Shown: positions 56,150 through 64,000 of the stretch, piece by piece
Layout: every line of letters starts with the position of its first letter
How positions within the stretch are numbered: position 1 is the first letter of the stretch
Assembly: GCF_018455725.1 (NCBI RefSeq)
Contig: NZ_JAHCLR010000003.1
Location: 223,075-287,074, forward strand
Direction of reading: 5' to 3'
DNA from: Mycolicibacter acidiphilus
GTDB taxonomy: Bacteria; Actinomycetota; Actinomycetes; Mycobacteriales; Mycobacteriaceae
Length of the DNA stretch: 64,000 nt
Made by a program: the position numbers and the translations under genes
Notes under the pieces: generated by a model
What the model saw: only the letters and a program-made list of their open reading frames with translations
What the model was told of the DNA's origin: nothing
The model's database searches: none

Positions 56150-56428
56150 TCAGTTGATGTAGTGCGGGACGTGGTACGGCGGCGGTCCCGGCGGCCAACT
56201 CGGGTCGTAGGTGCCGCCGCCCTGCCAGTACTCCGGGGTGTGCGGCACGTTGTCCAGGTAGTGGTTGTCGTGGCAGTAGCTGCCGTTCCAGTTGCCGCCC
56301 ATCCAGCCGCTCCACTGCTCACCCGGGCACCAGTGGTAGCGCGGCTCGGCCTGTGCCGCGCCCGCCGCACCCAACGCGACCAGCCCTGACGCTGCCGCGA
56401 CAAGGGCGATCCGAGCGATATTCCCCAT
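56150..56428 (-). CDS. Small secreted Trp/Tyr/Pro-rich protein
   Basis: A 92-residue protein with a clear signal peptide (IARIALVAAASGLVALGAAGAAQAEP, cut after AQA near residue 27). The mature part is rich in Trp, Tyr, His, Gly and Pro, with two cysteines (HWCPGEQW, SYCHDNH) likely forming a disulfide. Similar short exported proteins of unknown role are common in mycobacteria. Confidence 0.75.
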   Translation of the reverse strand: MGNIARIALVAAASGLVALGAAGAAQAEPRYHWCPGEQWSGWMGGNWNGSYCHDNHYLDNVPHTPEYWQGGGTYDPSWPPGPPPYHVPHYIN

Positions 56429-56487
56429 GTGGGTTTTCTACCACCGCCGCAGCGTCAGCGGAAGGTTATCGGCAGGGTGAGCGGCCC

Positions 56488-57930
56488 CTACCGTCCCGCC
56501 GGCACCCAGTTGCCGTGGAATCCCGCGGGAACCCGGTGCGGCAGTTTGATAGCCGCCACGTCGTCCATTGTCTGCGCGTCCAGGATGGCCAGTTCGCTGC
56601 GGTCGGTGGCGGCGTCGTAGACGAATCCCATCAACACGCCATCGTCTTCACCGGCCCCACCCGGTGCGTTCTGGAAGACGAACTCGCCCAACTGCTTTCC
56701 CACGCCGAACGAGCGCATCGCGGTCGTGCCGCCGATCAGGTCGTGTTTGAACAGCGTCGAGTCCGGCGCTGCGCCGTCGATCCCGACCGAGTAACCGAAC
56801 CGGTGCCGCTTGCCCAGTCGGCGTTCGTCGATGCGGGGGAACTCCTGCCCGTGATCATCGAACCGGGACTCCCGGACCTTGCCGTCGGCGAGGTCGATGA
56901 CCCAGCGGTCCAGGGTGGGCGTCCCCTCGTTGGGGCCGTTGAAGTCGGTGTCGAACATCTTCGGGTGGCGCACCACGTCGAGCACGATGGCGTCACCCTC
57001 GTCGTACGCGTTCATCGGGTGGAACACGTAGCAGGGCTCCACCTCGAACCACCGGACGTCGCCATTGCCACCCTTGCGGGGCATGACCCCCACCCGCGCA
57101 GGGTATTTCGGGTTCCACCGGTAGGGCATCCGCCGCTCGGCACTGTTGCCCGCCGGCAGCCGGGCGGTGATCGGGTCGGGGATGCGGACTCGGCCGATGA
57201 GCGCGTTCAGGATCAGCCGGGTCGCCAGTCGCAGCCCGGGCGGAGCCGTCGCCTCGGCGACCTGGCGCGCGTCGAACGTCACCGGCAGGTCAAGGAAGAC
57301 GACGTGGTTCTCGGTCAGCGCGAAGTCATGCATCATCGGTGAGCCGGTGACCTCGATGTCGACGGTGCGCCGCGCCCGCCCGTCGACGCCGATCACCGAG
57401 TACTGCACGGTGTTGCCACGATTGAACGCATACGAGACCGCGTGCAGCTCACCGGTTTCCGGGTCGCGCTTGGGGTGCGCGGTGTAGCCGCCCGGCAGGG
57501 TGCCATCAAAGTCGCAGGCCCCGACGGTGTCGAGTTCGTCGGTGAGCTCGTAGCAGGTCAGGCCGCCTTCGACCAGCGCGAGCGTCCGTCCGTTGTGGCC
57601 GATCACGTTGGTGTTGGCGCCGATGCCGCGGGCGCCGAAGCGGCGGTCGGATGCCGTCGGCTCGCCGAGCGCCAGAGCCGTCTGCGGGCCGCGCACATAG
57701 CGGTTGCGATACCACTGCGCCGTGCCGTCGCGCAGTCGCAGACCGTGGACCATGCCGTCCCCGATGAACCAGTGATAGACCGCCGGGTCGATCTCGCCGA
57801 CCGGGTTGGGTCCGTTGCGCAGATAGCGGCCGTCCAGGTAGTCCGGGATCGTTCCGGCGACCTCGAGGTCGGTGAGGGTGTACTCGTGCTGGATCGGGGC
57901 GAAGCCGCCCGCCAGGTAGGGATTGTTCAT
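56488..57930 (-). CDS. Carotenoid cleavage oxygenase family protein
   Basis: The 480-residue enzyme has the family opening GRYLRNGPNP and a beta-propeller with four iron-binding histidines (candidates in YTAHPKRD, PMMHDFALTENHVVF, YVFHPMNAYDEGD and near the end VPAGFHGNW). It would use Fe2+ and O2 to split a carotenoid or apocarotenoid. The start at 57930 is 22 bases from two matched palindromes shared with a divergent TetR gene. Confidence 0.92.
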   Translation of the reverse strand: MNNPYLAGGFAPIQHEYTLTDLEVAGTIPDYLDGRYLRNGPNPVGEIDPAVYHWFIGDGMVHGLRLRDGTAQWYRNRYVRGPQTALALGEPTASDRRFGARGIGANTNVIGHNGRTLALVEGGLTCYELTDELDTVGACDFDGTLPGGYTAHPKRDPETGELHAVSYAFNRGNTVQYSVIGVDGRARRTVDIEVTGSPMMHDFALTENHVVFLDLPVTFDARQVAEATAPPGLRLATRLILNALIGRVRIPDPITARLPAGNSAERRMPYRWNPKYPARVGVMPRKGGNGDVRWFEVEPCYVFHPMNAYDEGDAIVLDVVRHPKMFDTDFNGPNEGTPTLDRWVIDLADGKVRESRFDDHGQEFPRIDERRLGKRHRFGYSVGIDGAAPDSTLFKHDLIGGTTAMRSFGVGKQLGEFVFQNAPGGAGEDDGVLMGFVYDAATDRSELAILDAQTMDDVAAIKLPHRVPAGFHGNWVPAGR

Positions 57931-57951
57931 CGTAGGGCCTCCAGACCAGCT

Positions 57952-57987
57952 ATAACGATGTTATGTGATCAGGTATAACAGCGTTAT
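57952..57987. promoter_or_regulatory. Two TetR-type operators between oxygenase and regulator
   Basis: ATAAC-GAT-GTTAT (57952-57964) and ATAAC-AGC-GTTAT (57975-57987) are 13-base palindromes with centres 23 bases apart, about two DNA turns. They lie between divergent starts and probably let the TetR protein control both genes. Confidence 0.85.
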
Positions 57988-57993
57988 GGCAGG

Positions 57994-58641
57994 ATGGCAA
58001 GGGTGAATCCGGGTCCCCGCGAGCGGTTGGTCGAGGCGGGCACCCGACTGCTGGAGCGCGAGGGCCCCGAAGCGCTGCAGGCCCGCAAGGTCGCCGCCGA
58101 GATCGGGGCGTCGACGATGGCCGTCTACACCCATTTCGGGGGGATGAGCGGTCTGCTGGAGGCGATCGCCGCCGCGGCGTTCGAGCGGTTCGGCGCCGCG
58201 CTGGCGTCGGGGCCGGTGACCGACGACCCGATGGCCGACTTCTTCGTCATGGGTTATCACTACCGGCAGTTCGCACTGGAGAGCCCGCAGCGCTACCGGC
58301 TGATGTTCGGCCTGACGGCGCCGCAACTGATCCGGCCGGCGAACGCCGCGATGCCGGTGGCGGCGGCTACCTACCAGCAGTTGGTCACCGCGGTGGAACG
58401 GATCGTCGCGACCGGGCGGATCCGTGCCGACGACGCCGGCGATCTGTCCGGACGGATCTGGGCGCTGATCCACGGCGTGGTCCTGCTGGAGACACACGGC
58501 ACCTTCGGCCACCACGACCGCGCACTGCACCACATCCTCAGCCCGATGCTGGTCGACATGTTCGCCGGCATGGGCGATGATCGCAGCCGCGCCGAGGCCT
58601 CCCTGGAGCGGGCGGCGACGGTGATCACGCGGCCGCCCTGA
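57994..58641 (+). CDS. TetR-family regulator
   Basis: A 215-residue regulator with HTH LVEAGTRLLEREGPEALQARKVAAEIGASTMAVYTHFGGMSGLLEAI and a C-terminal ligand domain of the TetR_C_33-like type (FFVMGYHYRQFALESPQRYRLMFG). An ATG at 57986 is out of frame, so ATG 57994 is taken. It probably represses itself and the carotenoid oxygenase; the ligand is unknown. Confidence 0.92.
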   Translation: MARVNPGPRERLVEAGTRLLEREGPEALQARKVAAEIGASTMAVYTHFGGMSGLLEAIAAAAFERFGAALASGPVTDDPMADFFVMGYHYRQFALESPQRYRLMFGLTAPQLIRPANAAMPVAAATYQQLVTAVERIVATGRIRADDAGDLSGRIWALIHGVVLLETHGTFGHHDRALHHILSPMLVDMFAGMGDDRSRAEASLERAATVITRPP

Positions 58642-58694
58642 CCATTACACCTAGGACCCTGGGCGCGGATGTGCGGGCTGACGGCCCTTGCGGA

Positions 58695-59096
58695 TCAGAC
58701 CGGCGGTGGTTCAATCCGCTCGATCGTGGTGATGCGATCGATGGACCGATCGAATGACGCCACCTTGCCGACCCCGGTACTTTCGGCACACGCGACCAGA
58801 TACGCTTCGGCGAAGTCGATCCGGTCGGTCTCATAGATCTGGATGGCGCGCAGAAGAAGTGCCGGGTCCACGCACACCATGGAATCGAACGCGATCAGGG
58901 ATCTCACGGCTTCGGCAACTTGGCTACGCGGCGCTTGATAGAAGGACTCCAAGACGTACACCGTCTCCGCCACGATGAGGTCGGCCAGTAGCAGCTCCGG
59001 CTCGGTTTCGAGGTAGGCCGTAGCGCGCGCGGCCATCTCCGGTGGGTCGCCGGTCAGATGACGAACCACGATGTTGGTGTCGATGATCGCGATCAA
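58695..59096 (-). CDS. vapC: VapC toxin (PIN domain)
   Basis: A 133-residue PIN-domain ribonuclease with acidic residues in AIIDTNIVVRHL (Asp6), ADLIVAETVYVL (Glu about 44), DRIDFAEAYLVA (Asp about 94-99) and VASFDRSIDRI. It cleaves RNA when free of antitoxin. Its ATG overlaps the antitoxin stop by 4 bases. Confidence 0.92.
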   Translation of the reverse strand: MIAIIDTNIVVRHLTGDPPEMAARATAYLETEPELLLADLIVAETVYVLESFYQAPRSQVAEAVRSLIAFDSMVCVDPALLLRAIQIYETDRIDFAEAYLVACAESTGVGKVASFDRSIDRITTIERIEPPPV

Positions 59097-59341
59097 CGGC
59101 GGTGCGCGGTCCGGGCCGCCCTGCTGCGGCGGACCACCTCATCCCAGGCAACATTGCGTTTGTCCGCCGGAACACGGATCGTTCCGGCAAGGGCCAGGAA
59201 GTCCGGTGTCCGGGCCAGCACCGCTCGATTGCCTTCCACCCGAAAGATAACGTCGTCGCCCTCTTTGAGACCGAGTGCATCCCGCACTGCCTTCGGGACG
59301 GTCACCTGCCCCTTCGATGTCAGCTTTGCCGCAACGTCCAT
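59093..59341 (-). CDS. vapB: AbrB/SpoVT-type antitoxin of VapC
   Basis: An 82-residue protein with the swapped-hairpin DNA-binding domain AAKLTSKGQVTVPKAVRDALGLKEGDDVIFRVEG. The C-terminal part (LAGTIRVPADKRNVAWDEVVRRSR) should bind and neutralise VapC. The pair is self-regulated in this family. Confidence 0.9.
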   Translation of the reverse strand: MDVAAKLTSKGQVTVPKAVRDALGLKEGDDVIFRVEGNRAVLARTPDFLALAGTIRVPADKRNVAWDEVVRRSRAARTAHRR

Positions 59342-59514
59342 GACGATTCCTTACGTTTCGCTCGCAGTAAGGATATCCGGCGAAGGTGTTGTGCGCCCCC
59401 GTCGTCACTGCACGCCGGGCCGGTGAAGCAATCGACGACCAAGGCGCGCAGCACTCGGCGATAGTAGAATTCCGCCCGTCGGCCAACCCGCCGGCTCACC
59501 GATCAGGAGGGGCG

Positions 59515-59829
59515 ATGATGCGCAGGACGATGGCGGCGCTCGCGCTGGCAGTCGGTTTGCTGCCGATCGCACCCGGTGTCGCCCACGCCGACGACGCCGG
59601 CTACCTGCGCATACTCCACAACCTCGGCAAGTGCGACACCGACCGGTGCAACCTGAAGATCGACGACCAGGACGCGCTGAACCTGGGTCGGACGGCATGC
59701 CAGGGGATGACGTCCGGCATGAGCGACGGTGACGTCGACTCGACGATCATGCAGACCTCGCCGATGAGCCTGCGGGACGCCGACACGGTCCGTCTCGCCG
59801 CGAAGATGGAACTCTGCCGCAAGCATTAG
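59515..59829 (+). CDS. Small secreted DUF732-like protein
   Basis: A 104-residue protein with signal peptide (MMRRTMAALALAVGLLPIAPGVAHA, cut near 25) and a mature domain DDAGYLRILHNLGKCDTDRC...ALNLGRTACQGM...LAAKMELCRKH. This resembles the mycobacterial DUF732 exported helical fold, with four cysteines. A strong AGGAGGGG lies 5 bases before the ATG. Function unknown. Confidence 0.8.
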   Translation: MMRRTMAALALAVGLLPIAPGVAHADDAGYLRILHNLGKCDTDRCNLKIDDQDALNLGRTACQGMTSGMSDGDVDSTIMQTSPMSLRDADTVRLAAKMELCRKH

Positions 59830-59832
59830 GGG

Positions 59833-60699
59833 CTACCGCCGCTCCAGCAGCCCCAGCAGGTAGTCGCCGTACCCGGACTTGCGCAGGCCGCCGGCGCGCT
59901 GCGCCAAGTGCTCGTCGTCGATGAAGCCCATCCGCCAGGCCACCTCCTCGGGGACGCCGATCTTGAGCCCCTGCCGGCGTTCCACCGTGCGGACGTAGTC
60001 CGCGGCGTCCAGCAGCGAGTCGAAGGTTCCGGTGTCCAGCCACGCGGTGCCGCGGGTCAGCACCTCGACGGTGAGCCGGCCCTGGTCGAGGTAGGTCTGG
60101 TTGATCTCGGTGATCTCGTATTCACCGCGCGCGGAGGTTTTGAGACCGCGGGCGATCTCGACGACGTCGTTGTCGTAGAAGTACAGGCCGGGTATCGCGT
60201 AGTTCGACGGTGGCACCGGAGGTTTCTCCACCACCGACACCGCCCGGCCGTGGGCGTCGAACTCGATCACCCCGTACGCCGACGGGTCGGCCATCCAGTA
60301 CGCGAAAATCGTTGCACCGCTGACCGATTGGAGACGACGGAGACTGGTGCCCAGACCGGATCCGTAGAAGATGTTGTCCCCCAGCACCAGTGCGACCGAA
60401 TCGGTGCCGATGTGGTCGGCCCCGATGACGAACGCCCGCGCCAGTCCGTCGGGCTGCTCCTGGGTCGCGTAGCTGATGTTGACGCCGAACGCGCTGCCGT
60501 CGCCGAGCAGGCGGTGAAACGCCGGGGCGTCGTGGACGGTGGTGATCACCTGAATGTCGGTGATACCGGCCAGCATCAGCGTGCACAGCGGGTAGTAGAT
60601 CAGCGGCTTGTCGTAGACCGGCAGCAACTGTTTGCTGGCACCCAGCGTGATCGGGTGAAGGCGGGTGCCCGCGCCGCCGGCCAGGATGATCCCGCGCAT
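59833..60699 (-). CDS. rmlA: Glucose-1-phosphate thymidylyltransferase
   Basis: Makes dTDP-glucose, the first step of dTDP-rhamnose synthesis; rhamnose links arabinogalactan to peptidoglycan in mycobacteria. The 288-residue length equals that of M. tuberculosis RmlA. Motifs are [16 protein letters not shown] (1-17), [24 protein letters not shown] and [13 protein letters not shown] 60699 opens MRGIILAGG; upstream open frame is the SnoaL gene. It lies 5 bases after the SnoaL-like gene, so co-transcription is likely. Confidence 0.97.
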   Translation of the reverse strand: MRGIILAGGAGTRLHPITLGASKQLLPVYDKPLIYYPLCTLMLAGITDIQVITTVHDAPAFHRLLGDGSAFGVNISYATQEQPDGLARAFVIGADHIGTDSVALVLGDNIFYGSGLGTSLRRLQSVSGATIFAYWMADPSAYGVIEFDAHGRAVSVVEKPPVPPSNYAIPGLYFYDNDVVEIARGLKTSARGEYEITEINQTYLDQGRLTVEVLTRGTAWLDTGTFDSLLDAADYVRTVERRQGLKIGVPEEVAWRMGFIDDEHLAQRAGGLRKSGYGDYLLGLLERR

Positions 60700-60704
60700 G
60701 CCCG

Positions 60705-61064
60705 TCAGTCGATCCGGTCGGCTTCGGTCAGCTCGGTGGCGCTCATCGCCGCATCGAGGTCGTCGTGCCGGAAGACCGACGTGACGTGGTCGTGCACCAC
60801 CCGGAACGCAGCCGCCTCGACGGGGTCGGCGTTGGCGGGCAGCAGCTCGACCACCACGACACCCTCGTGCACGTACATCCGGCCGATCCCGGTGGTGATC
60901 CCGGCGTCGGCGGCCCACTGCCGCAACGCGGCGTGTCCCTGCCCGGCGCCACTCGAGTCGCCGACCTCGATGTCGTCGCTGGACAGACTCACCAGGGTGT
61001 CCAGATCACCGGCGGTGAGGGCGTCGTGCCAGGCCAGGACGGTAGCGATCTCCGATGTCGTCAT
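60705..61064 (-). CDS. SnoaL-like/NTF2-fold protein
   Basis: A 119-residue protein ([34 protein letters not shown]) with the NTF2-like pattern of an N-terminal helix, the DxDxL turn and a beta-sheet ([22 protein letters not shown]). Members are enzymes or binding proteins with a hydrophobic pocket. The start at 61064 fits the family better than one at 61073. No specific function is inferred. Confidence 0.8.
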   Translation of the reverse strand: MTTSEIATVLAWHDALTAGDLDTLVSLSSDDIEVGDSSGAGQGHAALRQWAADAGITTGIGRMYVHEGVVVVELLPANADPVEAAAFRVVHDHVTSVFRHDDLDAAMSATELTEADRID

Positions 61065-61085
61065 GCTGAGCAAACTACCGTGCGC

Positions 61086-61841
61086 TCAGAACGCCGTGTG
61101 GTCCAGCCAGTGCCGCCAGACCGCTTCCTCACCGAAGACGGCGATGCCGGTGTCAGACACCGGAACCCGGCGCAGGATCGCCAGCAGCAGGTCGGTGGCC
61201 GGGCCGCGCAGCGCCACCGAGCCCTTGCCGTGCGCGCGCGACCAGCTCAACCGGCCCGCCTCGGCGGCGACGGTCCACTCCCCCGCCTCACCCAGCCCGG
61301 CGTCGGTGGCGTGCAGGTGCACGGTCTGACCGTCGGCCAGCGGCGGCGGCGTGCCGTCCCGCACCGGCAGCGCCGTGACCAGGTCCAGCCATTCGCTGAT
61401 GCCGTCGGCCGCCAGCTCCGGCGCCAGGGTGAATCGACGGCCCAGCGCCAGTGCGGCGTCGGCGCGGTGCACCGTCGCCTCGTGCACCCGCCGGCGCAGC
61501 CACCAGGCCGCGGGCCGCGGGCCGATGAACGTCCAGGCCGGGGTGTCCGGACCGATCAGAGACACCGCTTGGATCATCTTCTGGGCGCCGTCGGTCAGCC
61601 AGTCGATCGCCGCGGCCATGTCGGCGGGCGGCTTACCGTCGACGACGTCGCGCGGGTCGAGCGGGTGATCCAACCGGTCGGCGACGATCTGGGCGGCCCA
61701 GCGGTTACCGCGACCGACGTGCCGGAACAACTGCTGCAGGTTCCAGTCCGGGCAGGTCGGGATCGGCAGCATGGGATCACCGGCGCGGATCAGGCCTGCG
61801 AACGCGCGAGTCTCGTCGAGTAACGCTGTGGCGTAGTCCAT
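61086..61841 (-). CDS. Maleylpyruvate isomerase family (mycothiol-dependent type) protein
   Basis: A 251-residue protein of the MDMPI/DinB-like superfamily: TCPDWNLQQLFRHVGRGNRWAAQIV near the start and the metal-His segment RRRVHEATVHRADAALALG. The C-terminal domain is beta-rich. Actinobacterial members include mycothiol-dependent isomerases and transferases. The exact reaction is unknown. It ends 21 bases before the SnoaL-like gene. Confidence 0.85.
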   Translation of the reverse strand: MDYATALLDETRAFAGLIRAGDPMLPIPTCPDWNLQQLFRHVGRGNRWAAQIVADRLDHPLDPRDVVDGKPPADMAAAIDWLTDGAQKMIQAVSLIGPDTPAWTFIGPRPAAWWLRRRVHEATVHRADAALALGRRFTLAPELAADGISEWLDLVTALPVRDGTPPPLADGQTVHLHATDAGLGEAGEWTVAAEAGRLSWSRAHGKGSVALRGPATDLLLAILRRVPVSDTGIAVFGEEAVWRHWLDHTAF

Positions 61842-61881
61842 GTCGTCAGGTTAGTTGACCGCCCCGGCCGCACCCAGTGGC

Positions 61882-63663
61882 TCAGAAGTGGAAACCGCCG
61901 CCACCCCAACCGCCGCCACCGCCGTGACCACCACCGCCGCCATGGCCACCACCGCCGCCCCAACCGGGGAACAGACCGCCGCCACCGCCACCGTCGTGAC
62001 CGCCACCGCCACCGTGGCCACCACCGCCGCCCCAGCCCGGGAACAGACCGCCGCCGCCGTGGCCGCCGTCGTTGCCACCGCTGCCGAGGCCGGGGAACCA
62101 CGGGTTTCCTCCGCCGTGACCGCCGCCGCTGTTACCCGGCGCCCACGGGTTCGGCGGCGCACTGTCATGACCGCCGCCGTTGTTGCCCGGCAGCCACGAC
62201 GGTCCGTTGTCATGCCCCGACTTGGGCGGTGTCTGCGGCTGCGGGTTGAAGATCGACGGCGGCTTGGGCGCTTCCGGTTGCTTGGGCGGTGCGGCGGGAA
62301 CCTGCACCGGTTGCCGGATCGGGGGCGGCGCCTCGATCGGGGCGGGGGCCGGTATCTGAATCGGGATCGGGATCGGGATGGGTACCGGGGCGGCCGGTGC
62401 CGGCGCCGGGGCGGGGGCGGCCGGGGCCGGGGCCGGGGCCGCAGGGGCGGGCGCGGGCGCAGCGGGTGCCGGGGCCGGCTTCTGAACCGGCGCCTGCACG
62501 ACGGGCGCCGGGGCCGCCGGCTTCTGCACCTTGGGTTCCGGCACGGCCGGCTGCATCTTGGGTGGCGGCGCGGGTGCCTGCTGCGCCGGGACCACGACGT
62601 GCTGGATGGGCGCTGGGCGCTGATCGGCGGTCGGCCGGATGCCGACCGCCAGGGCGACGACCAGCGCGGAGACCCCGAAGACGAAGAACGCCGCCAGTCC
62701 GCTGCCGGCCAGCAGGAACGGCTTGCGGCTCGGCGGAATCGGCACGGCGCCGGTGCGGTCGCCGGCGCCGGGCTGTGCGCCGGTCGGCGGGTAGCCGGCG
62801 GCTTCGACGGTCGCGTCGTCGGTGAACGGAAGATAGTCGTCGTCATCATCGTCGACCGCGCTGTAGGCGAGGGCCTGCTCGCCCATGGTGGCCTCGTAGT
62901 CGGTCGTCCCGCTCGATGCGTAGGCGTAGCTCAGTGCCAGCAGGCTCGGGTCGATCATCCCGGTGCCCGGATCACGCGCCCAGGCCATCGCCGACGTCGA
63001 CGAGTCGAAGAGCGGCGCATGTGCGCTCGCCAGCGCCGCCCCCCGCGCCAGCGCGGTCTCGGGCTCTTCGGGGACGCTGACCGGGATCGGGCTGGCCGCG
63101 TCCAGTTCCGGCTTGACCACGCCGACGTTGACCCCGGAACCGACGACGAACATGCCGTCGCCGATAGCCTGCCGGGCCATCGTCGTCAGCCGGGCCACCG
63201 CCACCGTGTCGTCGGCCGGCAACTCCACCCGCTGCACATCGGTGATCGAACCGTCGGTCGAGTCGACCACCGCCAGGGTCGCGCTGTCGGGTTCGATGAA
63301 CATCAGCGCGACGCGCCGGTAGCCGATCGACCCGCCCACCGTCTGCGCCAGCGCCGCCGCCGCCAGGAACGCCGACACCAGCATCACGTTGTCGACCCGG
63401 CGACTGGCCAGCGCGTCGCGCAACTGGCCGGCCTGTGTCTGGTTGGCGACGGTGACCCCGGTGGACGTCAGCCGGTAGCCGCCTTCCAGCGCGCTCTCCC
63501 GGGTGCCGAGGATCGCCGACACCACCCGGTCGGGCAGCGCCGCACTGTCGGCGTCGACCTCGAAGCCGTCCTCGTCGACGGTGACGCCGTCGGCGTCCTG
63601 GCCTTCAACGAGAACCAGGTGCACGGACGGCGCCGCCATCGACACCCCGAGAACGATGTCCAC
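61882..63663 (-). CDS. DUF7159-family protein with Pro/Ala and Gly/His-rich tail
   Basis: A 593-residue protein from GTG 63663 (VDIVLGVSMAAPS). The N-terminal domain (about 1-215) is the mycobacterial DUF7159 type, with an actin/Hsp70-like start. A transmembrane helix (about 281-305) is followed by Pro/Ala repeats and a tail of GGHGGGGG/LFPGWGGGGG repeats ending GGFHF. Rv0312 of M. tuberculosis is similar in plan. A membrane-anchored sensor or cell-wall role is only a guess. Confidence 0.75.
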   Translation of the reverse strand: MDIVLGVSMAAPSVHLVLVEGQDADGVTVDEDGFEVDADSAALPDRVVSAILGTRESALEGGYRLTSTGVTVANQTQAGQLRDALASRRVDNVMLVSAFLAAAALAQTVGGSIGYRRVALMFIEPDSATLAVVDSTDGSITDVQRVELPADDTVAVARLTTMARQAIGDGMFVVGSGVNVGVVKPELDAASPIPVSVPEEPETALARGAALASAHAPLFDSSTSAMAWARDPGTGMIDPSLLALSYAYASSGTTDYEATMGEQALAYSAVDDDDDDYLPFTDDATVEAAGYPPTGAQPGAGDRTGAVPIPPSRKPFLLAGSGLAAFFVFGVSALVVALAVGIRPTADQRPAPIQHVVVPAQQAPAPPPKMQPAVPEPKVQKPAAPAPVVQAPVQKPAPAPAAPAPAPAAPAPAPAAPAPAPAPAAPVPIPIPIPIQIPAPAPIEAPPPIRQPVQVPAAPPKQPEAPKPPSIFNPQPQTPPKSGHDNGPSWLPGNNGGGHDSAPPNPWAPGNSGGGHGGGNPWFPGLGSGGNDGGHGGGGLFPGWGGGGGHGGGGGHDGGGGGGLFPGWGGGGGHGGGGGHGGGGGWGGGGFHF

Positions 63664-63728
63664 CGCACCTCCCTCCGCAGCGCCGGCCATCGTTAACTAA
63701 TTAGTCAATCTTAGCTCTTTGTGGTCGA

Positions 63729-64000
63729 CTACCCCAGGTTCAGATTCAGACCGGGCATCAGCGGGATCTTGATGCCGCCGTCACCACCACCGCCACGGCC
63801 GTGGCCGTGCCCGCCGCCGTGACCCCAGTCGTCATCGTCGCCCCAACCGCCCCGGCCGGGTGGCGGGAACAGCGGCGGACCGCCGGGCAGACCCGGGATG
63901 TCGAGGTTCGGCAGTCCCGGCGGCGGGGGCGGCGGGGCGGCCGGCGGGGGCGGCGGCGGCGCGGGTGCCTCCCGCACCGGGGCTTCCGGGACCGGCGCGG
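63729..64000 (-). CDS. Partial Pro/Gly/His-rich protein, likely a second DUF7159 paralogue
   Basis: The frame ends at 63731-63729 and stays open to base 64000, so only the last 90 or so residues are seen. They are Pro-rich (PPPPPPAAPPPPPPGLPNLDIPGL) then WGHGGGHGHGRGGGGDGG and a final LMPGLNLNLG. The tail resembles that of the gene at 61882-63663. The AT-rich gap 63664-63728 contains a minus-strand TTGACT that could be a -35 for the downstream gene. Confidence 0.6.
   Translation of the reverse strand, partial: APVPEAPVREAPAPPPPPPAAPPPPPPGLPNLDIPGLPGGPPLFPPPGRGGWGDDDDWGHGGGHGHGRGGGGDGGIKIPLMPGLNLNLG

Noticed and set aside
61900-62150. PE_PGRS-like protein
   Set aside because: The Gly-rich repeats are GGHGGGG/WGGGGG, not GGAGGX, and there is no PE domain.

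Overview
The window is high-GC actinobacterial chromosome from a mycobacterium, probably a non-tuberculous Mycobacterium/Mycolicibacterium. The evidence is the set and partial order of genes known from M. tuberculosis: fba, a DedA protein, a GH76 hydrolase, the TrmH-lipoprotein-pyrE block, clpB, a type II flavohaemoglobin, dnaK-grpE-dnaJ1-hspR, an AnsP2-like permease, the EtfD-like Fe-S oxidoreductase, an AspC-like aminotransferase and rmlA. HAIR operators, sigma-H-type promoters and DUF1490/DUF7159 proteins agree. The blocks appear rearranged relative to M. tuberculosis. No PE/PPE gene, tRNA, rRNA or CRISPR array was seen.

Layout. (1) 1-9 kb: fba (partial), DedA, GH76 hydrolase, a tight minus-strand run (membrane protein, SDR, pyrE, lipoprotein, TrmH methylase), and a secreted PecA-type aspartic protease with no PE domain. 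(2) 9-22 kb: the chaperone regulon. clpB and dnaK-grpE-dnaJ1-hspR sit about 6 kb apart. Both promoters have the same GGAACA-N16-CGTTG element plus HspR (HAIR) palindromes. Between them lie an orphan antitoxin, an unidentified overlapping gene pair, the flavohaemoglobin, an antitoxin relic, a carboxyltransferase and an epimerase.

(3) 22,131-42,699: a complete Tn7-like transposon of 20,569 bp. Its ends are TGTAGGAA...TTCCTACA and it is flanked by a perfect 5-bp target duplication, CTAAC. It carries tnsA, tnsB (DD(35)E), tnsC and one tniQ, and no cas genes. The cargo, from the tns side, is: an unidentified ORF and a broken DUF1490 gene; a copper module (Met/Cys-rich membrane protein, DUF2231, BlaI/CopY repressor, M56 peptidase, P1B-1 ATPase, DUF1490, MerR, DUF2182); an arsenic module (arsC, acr3, arsM, arsR, MFS transporter); and at the far end a SIR2-domain protein with a small unknown partner, a candidate antiphage system. 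The element lies 10 bp from the sigma-H-like dnaK promoter on one side. On the other side it abuts the stop codon of a GNAT toxin gene. Neither is damaged.

(4) 42.7-64 kb: chromosome resumes with a DUF1778-GNAT toxin-antitoxin pair, a hydrolase, a K+ channel, the permease, an amidase, and a cluster of a lipoprotein, two Ser/Thr-rich single-pass proteins and a membrane-anchored Hsp70-like protein. Next come an EtfD-like oxidoreductase behind a 20-bp palindrome, the aminotransferase, a carotenoid oxygenase diverging from its TetR regulator over two matching operators, a VapBC pair, rmlA, and two DUF7159-type Pro/Gly-rich proteins at the window edge.
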